A stretch of 64,000 bases of DNA from Grifola frondosa (Eukaryota > Basidiomycota > Agaricomycetes > Polyporales > Grifolaceae): assembly GCA_001683735.1 (NCBI GenBank), contig LUGG01000018.1, forward strand, positions 310,001 through 374,000. Direction: 5' to 3'. Of the stretch, positions 1 through 9,030 are shown piece by piece (within the stretch, counting starts at the first letter, position 1; each line of letters opens with the position of its first letter). Made by a program: the position numbers and the translations under genes. Under the pieces are notes generated by a model. It ran no database searches. It was not told the DNA's origin and saw only the letters and a list, made by a program, of their open reading frames with translations.

Positions 1-601
1 TTGCATCAATATTGTGTTTTCTTACATCAGTATGACATTATGTGATCATTTGAGGGTGAGCAAAGTGAAGATAGCCAAAGTTCTGTGTAATCAATGTACA
101 TGTCAGTCAAGAAAAAAAAACATCTAGAAATGTATGAAAGAAAAAAACCTGATTTAACTGCAATATGTGTAAGTCACCATTTATTCAATTAAGTAAAAAG
201 TACCTCTCTCACTATTAGAAGGGCATTGTCAAACTCTTGAAAGCTTTGGTCAGTTATTTAGCCTCTCAGATACCATTAATATATGATTATTTGAGAGCTA
301 TGTAGAGATAATGAAAGTCCTATATAATCAATACATGTGAGTTGACATTATGTTCCATTGAGTTGCAAATGCTTCTCTCACTATCAGAACTGTCTGACTA
401 GCCAACTTGCTGCTCTTTATATTTTATTTCAACACATACTTGTATCTACCCCACTCTATGAAGCTCATTCATGCTCTCATGCTCAGTACAAAAATTATTC
501 AACTAGTTTAGAAAGGAGGAAGTCACACCTCATGATGTATTGCACATCTTTAGCTTGTTCTGTGTACAAGATAAATACATAATGATGCCCAACCTAGAAG
601 A
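1..601. other. AT-rich repeat-derived flank, no gene
   Basis: No supported gene. The sequence is AT-rich, almost free of CG dinucleotides and full of short stops in all frames. It resembles the sequence that resumes after the gypsy element at 7782, so both sides are the pre-insertion target region. Confidence 0.6.
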
Positions 602-606
602 TTTCT
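602..606. repeat. Left 5-bp target-site duplication (TTTCT)
   Basis: TTTCT lies directly left of the first LTR and is repeated at 7777-7781 directly right of the second LTR. This is the 5-bp duplication typical of Ty3/gypsy integration and shows that the two LTRs belong to one insertion. Confidence 0.9.
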
Positions 607-1007
607 TGTAACAAATAGCCAAAACCGTGACAGAGTAGGCTTACTCCTGGTCTTGCGATTTGTACGTGTTGATTTCGGTGAGCGAAGCTGGCAACGAAAG
701 CAAATGTTCAACGAAGTCAATATTAAGTACAACTAATATACAAGCAACTTACCTGGCAACGAAAGCAAATGTTCAACGAAGTTGAACGAGCTGACGTTCC
801 AGGTAGCAAAAACCAATCTTAAATAGCAAGGTTCGTTTGCGTACGTATGGTCACTATCCCACAATAATGCCTTATTCATCCGCTCACCAATCAGTGTCAT
901 CAATATGACACCCGTTCCTCTATCTATCACCTGATCTCACAGGTGATCAACGCGACGCGTCCCAGCGCCTACTGGGCGTCTATGTCCAAATCAGGAAATT
1001 TGTTACA
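607..1007 (-). repeat. 3' LTR of the gypsy element (401 bp)
   Basis: Begins TGTAACAAAT and ends ATTTGTTACA, a perfect 10-bp inverted terminal repeat with the canonical TG...CA ends. Reading from the minus-strand RNA this is the 3' LTR. It contains an internal 30-bp direct repeat (688-717 and 753-782). It differs from the other LTR at six positions, all of them CpG sites. Confidence 0.95.
688..782. repeat. 30-bp direct repeat inside the LTR
   Basis: The 30-bp unit at 688-717 recurs exactly at 753-782, and the pair is present at 7457-7486 and 7522-7551 in the other LTR. On the transcript strand the unit at 7522-7551 lies directly downstream of the proposed transcription start, so it falls within R. 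It could be a duplicated regulatory module or a replication slip fixed before the last transposition. Confidence 0.85.
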
Positions 1008-1020
1008 TTACCCCCTCTTC
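1008..1020 (-). other. Polypurine tract of the gypsy element
   Basis: On the minus strand the sequence reads GAAGAGGGGG followed by TAA and then the 3' LTR. A purine run directly before the 3' LTR is the expected plus-strand priming site. The last pol codons and their stop (1019-1021) overlap its start, so coding capacity runs to the edge of the LTR. Confidence 0.85.
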
Positions 1021-2050
1021 AGGCGAGTTTCTCCGGACGAGCTTCGTAACCAATGATTTTGCCTCTTGTCCAAATTCCCGGCAGTTTATCGACGACAGTG
1101 TAGTTGATCAGCGGTTGAAAATGCATGTCGTTCATCGATAATTGGCTGATTTGTCGTGGAGCGGAGGGGTGTGTTCGATGGAAATCGGTGATGAGATTGG
1201 CGGCGTTATCAAGATTGGAGCGAGGTTCCCAAGAATTCTCGGATTCGGGGTATCCTACCCATTTTACGAGGTACTGAAGATGATTATGGAACATCTGCGA
1301 ATCGAGAACCTTTTCGACTTCATACTCGGGTTCTCCTTCGATGATGACCGCAGGCAGTTTTGTCGGCGTCCGGCCTGGGATCTGATCTGTTTTGTGGGTT
1401 GACAGCAAAGACACATGGAAGACTGGATGGATACGCCAAGTTCGAGGGAGCTTAAGCCTAAAGTTGAGCGGTGAGACCTGTTCGAGAATTTTGAATGGAC
1501 CATGATGTTTTGCGCTCAGCTTTTTGCTTGGCTGCTCTGTACGAATGTTACGCGCGTCCAGCCAGACTAGATCACCGACTTTAAACTGAGGCATGTGCTG
1601 TACGTGATGATCGTAGTAACGTTTCATACGATCTGCTGCAAGTTGCAACGCTGCCTGTGATTCCTTTCGGGCAGCTTCACGTTCGCGCATCAGGGTGTCC
1701 AAGTCTGGGTGTCGTACTGCTGTAACAAGATCTGGCATTGCCCGTGGATGACGTCCCAAGTCCGCATAGAATGGAGAAACCTTGGTGGACTCATGAGCTT
1801 GGTTATTGTACGTGAATTCCGCTTCGATAAGTTTATCGTGCCAATCGTCTTGGCGGAAATTACAGTAAATGCGTAAATATTGTTCGAGTTCCTGGTTTAT
1901 CCATTCCGTTTGACCGTCGGTTTGTGGGTGGTAAGCAGTGGACATGGCAGAGGTTATTTCGAGAATCTTGCACAGCTCCTGAAACACTCGCGACGCGAAC
2001 TGGTTCCGCGGTCCGAGATGATCTTCTTCGGTAATCCATGCTGTGACCAT
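1019..2050 (-). pseudogene. Integrase C-terminal half plus chromodomain (gypsy pol)
   Basis: A 343-codon open stretch. It holds the end of the integrase catalytic core (HPQTDGQTEW), a GPF-type C-terminal region (KHHGPFKILEQV), the chromovirus signature RIHPVFHVSLL, and a chromodomain at residues 241-293 with EYEVEKVLDS and LVKWVGYPESENSWEP. In chromoviruses the chromodomain targets integration to heterochromatin. The open stretch ends at the polypurine tract. Its upstream end is lost to a frameshift near 2002, where a C run appears one base short just after the SDRG motif. Confidence 0.88.
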
Positions 2051-2469
2051 ATTTCTCGATAATATACCTCGGCGACTTCTTGAGCGTCGATCGTACCATG
2101 AATGGGGAAGAACCGTGCTCGTTTCATCATTCGATCGGCAACGACCATAATGGCATCGTGTTCGAGCTTTCAGGTAGGCCCGTGATCAAGTCGACTGTCG
2201 TAATGTCCCAAGGTTGGTCTGGAATTGCGTTGGGCTGTAGGGGCCGTACGGTTGTCGAGGGAATGTTTTGTTACGTTGACAAGCATCACAGCCGTCGACG
2301 TAGTTCCGGACATAACTGAGAGCCCTGGCCACCAATAGTTACGGCTGACGAGTTCGTACGTCTTCCAGCGTCCTGGATGACCAGCAGTAGGATGATCATG
2401 GTGTAACTGAACTATTTCCTTGCGAATAGTATCGTCCTTCGGAACGTAGACTTTTCCTCGGTGTAGCAA
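1954..2469 (-). pseudogene. Integrase zinc-binding domain and first half of catalytic core (gypsy pol)
   Basis: Two overlapping frames give consecutive pieces. The HHCC zinc-binding region is seen as LHHDHPTAGHPGRWKTYELV with NYWWPGLS. The core is seen as AEVYYREIWSQHGLPKKIIS followed by DRG, whose Asp is one of the catalytic acidic residues. The pieces are joined by frameshifts near 2,320 and 2,170. The family and order are clear, but no single open frame survives. Confidence 0.8.
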
Positions 2470-3133
2470 GTAGGCCGTTGTCTACATTCCAGTCTTGTAG
2501 ACCAGCAGCGAGTTCATGTGGGCCGTGAGCCATCACCTTTTGAATCGGCTCGGTCGCGATTTCATCACATGTGAGAGCTTCACGAATGCGATCAAGTAAG
2601 GATTGGTCGGGGACGATCGACGCATGACCAGGCTGGATCGCACGGGTTTGGAAGTACTCCGCCTTTAATACGACCTTATCTCTATTGTCTAAGGCGACCC
2701 CCTCTTCATGGTCAGTCCTACGTGATAGTGGATCGGCTCGTTGCAAGTCTTTCCCGGACAATGATGAATCGTGAAGTTGAACCGGGTGAGGTAAAGCGAC
2801 CAGCGAGCCTGTCTACGTGTAAGGTCCTGGGCTTTACGGAAGTACTCAAGATTCTTGTGATCCGACCAAATTTCGACGGGTGGGGCCTCCTTCGAGGTAG
2901 TGCCTATATTCTTCTAGGGCGCGAATGATCGCAAGCAACTCCTTATCATAAATCTCGTAGTTGCGTTCGTGTTCGTTGAGCCCTTTGGAATAAAAGGCTA
3001 CCGGGTGCCAAGCTCCTTCCCGTCTCGCTGTTCAAGAACGGCACCTGTCGCAAAGTCCGAAGCATCCGTTTCTAATCTAAACGGTTGGTCCAGGTCTGGG
3101 AGTTTCGAATGGGCGCTGAGGTGAATGGATGTT
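2396..3133 (-). pseudogene. RNase H domain and integrase linker (gypsy pol)
   Basis: Minus-strand translation around 3,090-2,930 gives the Ty3-type RNase H motifs [20 protein letters not shown] and [12 protein letters not shown]. These are followed by the DPLSRR segment that marks the join to integrase (seen as [17 protein letters not shown]). Several frameshifts separate the pieces. The domain degrades the RNA strand during reverse transcription. Confidence 0.8.
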
Positions 3134-4110
3134 TCAGGGTCTCGAAAGCGGTTGCTGTTCCTGTCCCCATTGCCATTTAAAGCCCTTTCGAGTCAATACG
3201 TTCAACGGTTTGGAAACGTCTGCGAAGCTTTGGATGAAGTGTCGGTAGAAATTCGCAAACCTAGAAAGCTTGTACTTCCTTGACGGTTTTGGGCGCTGGC
3301 CAGTCGAGACTCCTTCAACCTTCTTTGGATCCATGGAGACGGAGTTCTGCGAGATGATCATGCCGAGGTAGTCAATGGATAGCTCTTCGAACAAGCATTT
3401 CTCCGGTTTCAAGAACAAGTCTCTGTCTCGTAATGTTCGAGTACTTCACGTGTGATGCGTCGATGAGTGCGAAGGTCGGTGGTGAAGATGAGAATGTCGT
3501 CAAGATAAACCACCACATGCCCTTCGAGATGAGATCTTTCAGAATCTCGTTCATCATTGCTTGGAATGTTCCTGGGAACCGTGAAGACCAAAGAACATGA
3601 CGTTGGTTCAAATAGACCTCGGTGCATCCTAAAAGCTGCCTTCCATTGATCACCGTCTTTGATCTGCATGTTGTTGTATCCCCAACGTAGGTCAGCTTCG
3701 TAAAGTACTTGGCGCCCTTAGTTGGTCGATCAAAGAGCTGATACGAGGGAGTGGGTAGCGGTTCTTGATCGTGACTGCGTTCAACTTTCGATAGTCCTGG
3801 ACGAGTCGAAGAGATCCATCTTTCTTCTTACAAAGAAGACTGTGCACCGACGGGCTTTTGATGGACGGATGTAACCCTTTCGGAGGTTCTCGTCCAAGAA
3901 CTCATCCAGTTGACGGGTTTCTCCGGTGACAAGGGTAAACCTTCGAGATGGGCGGCAAGTTTTGGTCCGGCATCAAGTCAATCGCATGATCGTAAGACTT
4001 GCTCGTAGGGAAGCTTCACTAGCCGTCTTGGAGAAGACATCTTCGAAATCGTGGAGGTGATCCGGAACGATCTCCTTCCATTCTTTCTTCTGCTTTCTCG
4101 CTTGGGCCGC
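3134..4110 (-). pseudogene. Reverse transcriptase domain (gypsy pol)
   Basis: The catalytic motif VVVYLDDILIF is intact near 3,510. Upstream pieces include the start of the domain (HLHDFEDVFSK near 4,055), the [19 protein letters not shown] stretch near 3,800, and the thumb region FLKPEKCLFEELSIDYLGM near 3,400. The polymerase is therefore complete in content but spread over several frames. It is typical of chromovirus reverse transcriptases. Confidence 0.85.
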
Positions 4111-4598
4111 TTCTTCGATTTCTTGCGACTTGGTGTACTTTGCGCAAATCTCTACCCATTGGTCGAGAACTGCGTTAGACTCGGGATCATGTGAGTCGAC
4201 CTCATACCAGGCACCGTGTCCTTGTAAAACTCCCATACCGCTTCGAATAACGGTATCCGAGGGGAACTTCATCGTCCGCACGAATGAACTCTTCTTCTAG
4301 TTCCATCGTTCCTCCCAAGCAGGCCGCGGTGGGGCTTTCGCGTCACTTGTCTCAGTCGTACGAAGTCTTTTCGTGACACCAAGATTCGATCAGCTTCCTC
4401 CATCGTCTGCGGCTTCTTCTTGTCCTTCTTCCGAACCTTGGTCCGCACTCCTGTGGGCACCTAGTAAATTCCAAGGTTCCAGCGTCCCAATCTATCTCCG
4501 GATTGTGTTGCGAATATAGTCGAGGCCTATAATCAGGTCTCGATACCTACGTTGGTCACTAACATAGGGACCTCGGTCTCGTGTCCCCTATCTCAACT

Positions 4599-4874
4599 TC
4601 AACACCGTGTAGACTTGGATCGGTCCTCCTTCATTTTCAGATCGATCCGCATTGTAGACGACCAGGGTTTTTTGAGGGTTTCACTCCAACGTTGTGCTTC
4701 CGCACGAAGTCTTCGTGAACGAATACTGAGAATGCTCCGGAGTCCAGGAGCACCTGCGTTTGTACGGATCCCTTGCTGCCTTACTGTAACTGGAAGATCA
4801 AAATTTTGACGACTTTTTGATATTTCGGTTACACTAATACAATTGTAGCGGTTGCGAGAGAGAGAGGCCTTCAC
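4599..4874 (-). pseudogene. Aspartic protease region (gypsy pol)
   Basis: In the correct minus-strand frame the segment near 4,744 reads VLLDSGAFSVFVHEDFVRKH. The DSG triad at 4736-4744 is the retroviral-type aspartic protease active site. The neighbouring upstream segment (LPVTVRQQGIRTNA) is in a different frame, so a single-base shift lies just before the active site. Confidence 0.75.
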
Positions 4875-4875
4875 G

Positions 4876-7340
4876 TCAGCAGGGACGACATGAGGCCGCT
4901 CTAAAAATCCTTTCCACGTCGACGACGATGCCGATTGCTCCTATCTCCTCGACTTGGCTGGACTCGGGCTCCTTAGCAGTCTCTTTCTGCTTGCCCTTGT
5001 CGACAGCCTTTTTCTTCTTTCCTCGACGAGCTCCTGTCCACAAGGAATTAACTTGTCGATACTCATTCGCGGATCGACTTCCCGCTGGGCTTCTTATCTG
5101 GACACGCATTTGCCAGATGGCCCACCTTGCCGCAAGACGAAACAGCGCCCTTTGCGCGTGCCGTGCGCGTCAAGTCCATTGCGTTGGGTCACGGGTATGA
5201 GTCGGGCGGGATGAATGAGTTTGCGAATGGGGATGACGATAAGCAGTCGTCTTTGACTGCTGTGGAGACGATCCGGGTGGGCGTAAGTGCCGCGGGCTTG
5301 ATCTACTCGTTGGGCCCTTCGAGGTACTTCTCCCAGGTGTCCGGTTGCGTCTCATGACCGGCGATGCGTCTCGAATCGACTGCTTGACCTGGGTCGAAGA
5401 AGTGAGAGAAGGGTTTGCTGGTTGTGTCCGGACGGGGGCCCAGCGACGGAAGTGTTCGGCATATGCTGTACGACCCGTCGTTGCGAAGATGCATCAACGC
5501 CTGCTGCGCGTCGAACTGTGAGTCGAGGCGTCCTTACTGACCAAGAAAACTCTTTCTTGAAGTCCTCCCACGAACCAACTGGAACATTGTTGTTAAATTG
5601 TCGCTGTAAGAGGACGCCCAGTCTAGGGCTCCTTCCTTGAGCGATCCAAGGATTAAAGCAATACGATCCGTTGACCATCAGACTTCGTAATAAACGAAGT
5701 ACGTCTCCCATGCCTTCATCCATTGTTCCGCGGTCACTTCCTTCGTAGGCTTGGCGAAGGACGCGGGAGCGGGAACTTGGGCTTACGAATAGTGCCCTCG
5801 TGCGGCGCGCCGGGCCCTCTCGTAGTCGGGAGTGGGGACATCAGTCGACGTGGGGGAGAGGGTGAAGCGGGTCGTGGGTCTGGAATGGGGAGGCGGGCTG
5901 GTAGGAAAGTTCGGTTCGAATGTCTGGATGTACGAGAGCGTGGCCTTCCTCGGGACGGAGGTTCTCGAGAGCGAGACATCGTGCCTTGAGATTCTTGATC
6001 GACAGCCTCAACGAAGCGATGTCGTCCCGGAGTTCCTGGACGACCTGGTCGGCTTGACGGGCCTTCGCCTCGGCTTTCGATGCTCTGTCTGCTAGAGCGA
6101 CTGCATCCGCGATCCGGCTCTGTTCTCTTCCTCGAGGCTGTTCACCCGACCTACTCCGGTGTTCACCACTCGGTCAGTGAGGTCGAATCTTCCTCGAGTG
6201 TCGTGATGCGGCGGGTATGATCGGTCAGTCCTTCTGCGAGAAGGTTCGTCACCACCCTGGTTACGAACACTTCGAGTTCCTGTTGGGCCTGATTTGTGGA
6301 GGAGGAGGTGAATTGCCGTGGCTTCCACGGGTGTCCACGGATTCTCGGACGGTCTGGCTGTGTCCATGAGACTCGTCCGGATGGGTGGGAGCCGTGGACG
6401 TGGCTGAAGATCCGCTCCGTTGTCCTGGGAGTTCTTGCGACTCGTATATGAACCTCTGTGTAGGTTCGGAGGAGGTAGTAGAAGAGACCGACGATGCAGA
6501 GGATAGAGACAATGGTGACGACAGTTTGGGTAACGATAAGAATGATCACAGGGTTGGACATGCGTCACAAATGAAAGTTCTTTTTCTTAAGCCGCGGAGT
6601 GAATACAATTGGTACACGATACTAGACCCTCGCCGTTCCCTTCCTACAGCCAATACTTCTCACAGTACTGGACGTTGGTCTCGAAGAGACGCTTCGTGAG
6701 TTCCACGACTTCCTCGCACGACTTGTGCACGTTTCCACGCGCTTCGTAAATCTGACGAAAAGCGAAGTGGAAGTTGACTAGGTCGAAGATCTCCCACAGG
6801 GGAGGGGGTGATTATCGTCGAGGTAAAGAAGTATGTTCGTCAAATAGACGGAAAGGAGGTGCAGGGAGAATGGACGTCATATGGGACATTGCGGGTGTTG
6901 TCGTGCCACCGAAGGTCGTCAACGCGAGTGCGGTCGTGTTTGAAGCTGAACTGGTCAAGGCCTACAGCGGTGAGGACTGCGAGGGAATAGCCTAAGACAC
7001 GCTGGGTGTCGTCGGCGAGGGGTGACAACGAACTCCTGAGGCTTCCAGTCGTCCTGCCTTCGATGTAGAGAGCGCGGGTCTCTTTGAAATGTTCGATGCT
7101 TCGGCATTCGTACACGGTGTCGACGGGGTTCCGAGCGATCTCGGTGGGGAACTCATTCCTTCTGTTCTGGGGAATGGGGCGATCGTAGGCGGGCACTTCT
7201 CCTATGAAGTGTGCAGCCCTCGCGACGACGTCAGCGGCCTCGTCCACAGTGACGACCTCTGCTCCAGAGACGATGTCGTTGTGTGCAACGACGGTCACCC
7301 AACTGCCCTCTTGGTAGCGTGTGATGGAAGTCACTGAATC
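4876..7340 (-). pseudogene. Gag region with CCHC zinc knuckle
   Basis: A polar, low-homology region upstream of the protease. Near 5,150-5,105 the minus strand encodes a C-x2-C-x4-H-x4-C knuckle (CFV-CGKVGHLANAC) interrupted by one extra T (AA at 5134-5135 on the plus strand). Further upstream, fragments such as VPVGSWEDFKKEFSW (about 5,580) and STSSSTNQAQQELEV fit a gypsy Gag capsid and a disordered N-terminus. No single frame is intact. The start codon could not be fixed. Confidence 0.65.
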
Positions 7341-7362
7341 GGATGAGGGGGACGGTAAGCAA

Positions 7363-7373
7363 AGCTCGTTCAA
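7363..7373 (-). promoter_or_regulatory. Primer-binding site, self-priming type
   Basis: The minus-strand sequence TTGAACGAGCT starts two bases after the 5' LTR. It does not begin with TGG as tRNA-primed sites do. It is perfectly complementary over 11 bases to AGCTCGTTCAA in the LTR (7561 down to 7551), at the predicted RNA 5' end. The two-base gap matches the two bases normally removed by integrase. Confidence 0.7.
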
Positions 7374-7375
7374 AC

Positions 7376-7776
7376 TGTAACAAATAGCCAAAACCGCGAC
7401 AGAGTAGGCTTACTCCCGGTCTTGCGATTTGTATGCGTTGATTTCGGTGAGCGAAGCTGGCAACGAAAGCAAATGTTCAACGAAGTCAATATTAAGTACA
7501 ACTAATATACAAGCAACTTACCTGGCAACGAAAGCAAATGTTCAACGAAGTTGAACGAGCTGACGTTCCAGGTAGCAAAAACCAATCTTAAATAGCAAGG
7601 TTCGTTTGCGTACGTATGGTCACTATCCCACAATAACGCCTTATTCATCCGCTCACCAATCAGTGTCATCAATATGACACCCGTTCCTCTATCTATCACC
7701 TGATCTCACAGGTGATCAACGCGACGCGTCCCAGCGCCTACTGGGCGTCTATGTCCAAATCGGGAAATTTGTTACA
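7376..7776 (-). repeat. 5' LTR of the gypsy element (401 bp)
   Basis: Same length and termini as the 3' LTR. The transcript strand runs from 7776 to 7376. It carries a TATA-like box (TATTTAA) at 7594-7588 and the proposed transcription start at 7561. That would give U3 of about 215 bp and R plus U5 of about 186 bp. Confidence 0.95.
7561..7594 (-). promoter_or_regulatory. LTR core promoter: TATA-like box and inferred start site
   Basis: TATTTAA lies at 7594-7588 on the transcript strand. The A at 7561 is 33 bases downstream of the box start, the usual TATA-to-start distance. The 11 bases starting there (AGCTCGTTCAA) are those complementary to the primer-binding site. Start position and priming model support each other, but the start is inferred, not mapped. 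Confidence 0.6.
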
Positions 7777-7781
7777 TTTCT
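7777..7781. repeat. Right 5-bp target-site duplication (TTTCT)
   Basis: Exact partner of 602-606, directly after the terminal TGTTACA of the second LTR. Confidence 0.9.
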
Positions 7782-8659
7782 ATGAAAAGGCTGACACCAT
7801 CAGATTTAAACAGTTTTTAAGCACATGCAAGAACTACCTGCTAATTAGCATGTTCTGGAATGATGACATCAATCACAATATAAGAAATTCAAGAATATTT
7901 ATTGTCAGGTTATCTCAGTATCCATCTTAGCAATATATGTAAGAAAATATTTTTGTGAATGCTCACAAGTTAATAATCTTGTATCTCACCAGTAGTAGTA
8001 GTGACTTGCTGCATCTTTTTGTCTGTAAAAAATAGTGACATTGACATTTGTTTTAAAGATATTTGTATGCACCAGTCTGAAATTTTTGGAGGACAATAAA
8101 TAATGTGTATGAAGGAATGAGAGTACAATCTATTAGAAATGTTAATCACTATGACATGTAATCATTGTCCTTCCATTCAAATCTGTTATCCACCCAACCC
8201 TTTTTTGCTCCATCTGAATGCAAAACTAAGGAAGCTCAATCTCCAGTGTAGTGAAGATTAAAGTGGGTGGTTTGAGAGGAGAAAAAAATAATCATGTCAC
8301 CTTACTGAAGATGTAATACAAGTCCAGGTTCTATCACACAAAGCTCACTACCAGTATGATCTCTGATCATTAACACTGGGCAAGCTCAAAGATCTTGTGT
8401 ATTCTGATGTTCTTGAGTGACAACATTGAGATTGAGCACAAACCCGCTAAAGAAATGTACAGGGGAGGCTTGTCGACCAGAAAGAACTTGCAGAAAGATA
8501 GCAATTTCCTCATAAATATGAGGAAGCCTCATGTGCAACTAAAAATGTGATTAAGCACATGCAACAACACTATATAATAATGTCTTACCTTTTTCTCAAT
8601 TCATATAAATACCTTCTTGAATGAGTTGCAGAGATTGTGATACTCATGCTCATTGTGGA
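7782..8659. other. AT-rich, CG-depleted sequence without a gene
   Basis: No supported coding or structural feature. It continues the composition of 1-601 and probably represents decayed repeat DNA. Confidence 0.5.
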
Positions 8660-9030
8660 TCAGCTACTTTTCAATGTATAGTGTAAACTGATGGTGGTTG
8701 GTCTGACGTGCACCCTCTTGCTGCAGATAATTGGGATGTACATTATTGGGAGCAAGATCACCCTATTAAATGGACTGTTAAATAAGCACATAAAATATAA
8801 AGCAGTACACACATAAGTGGCGCTGTGACCATAATATGAAAAGTGAATGGCAGAAAATAAATTGCCATCACAGGACTCAGAGCTGTTCATATTTAGCAGC
8901 ACAGATGGCTTAATACTCTCAACGCTGAGGGCACTAAACACATTATGTGTCAAGTTGGAGCAAATGGCCTCTGGCATATTAGCAAAGATGTAGGCAACAG
9001 GATTTTCATCTGCACCGTTAATGCTAATCT
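8660..9030 (-). pseudogene. Unidentified coding relic, two probable exons
   Basis: Minus strand. An open stretch beginning ENPVAYIFANMPEAICSNLT runs to FSYYGHSATY, where a GTGTGTACTG donor follows. After an ATTTAACAG acceptor a second segment, in another frame, reads PNNVHPNYLQQEGARQTNHH and continues to LIHNEHEYHNLCNSFKK. The protein-like composition and splice-like boundaries suggest a real former gene, probably transposon-borne. I do not recognise the family. Single-base shifts and the CG-poor surroundings indicate decay. Confidence 0.35.

Larger units (their letters stand above)
607..7776 (-). mobile_element. Ty3/gypsy chromovirus LTR retrotransposon, complete structure
   Basis: A 7,170-bp element with two 401-bp LTRs, 5-bp TTTCT target duplications, a primer-binding site at 7363-7373 and a polypurine tract at 1011-1020. 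In minus-strand order it encodes Gag with a CCHC knuckle, protease, reverse transcriptase, RNase H, integrase and a C-terminal chromodomain. That domain order and the chromodomain place it in the chromovirus branch of Ty3/gypsy. The coding region is broken by many single-base frameshifts although the LTRs differ at only six sites. Its CG-rich composition contrasts with the CG-depleted surroundings, which argues for a recent insertion into old repeat DNA. Confidence 0.93.
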
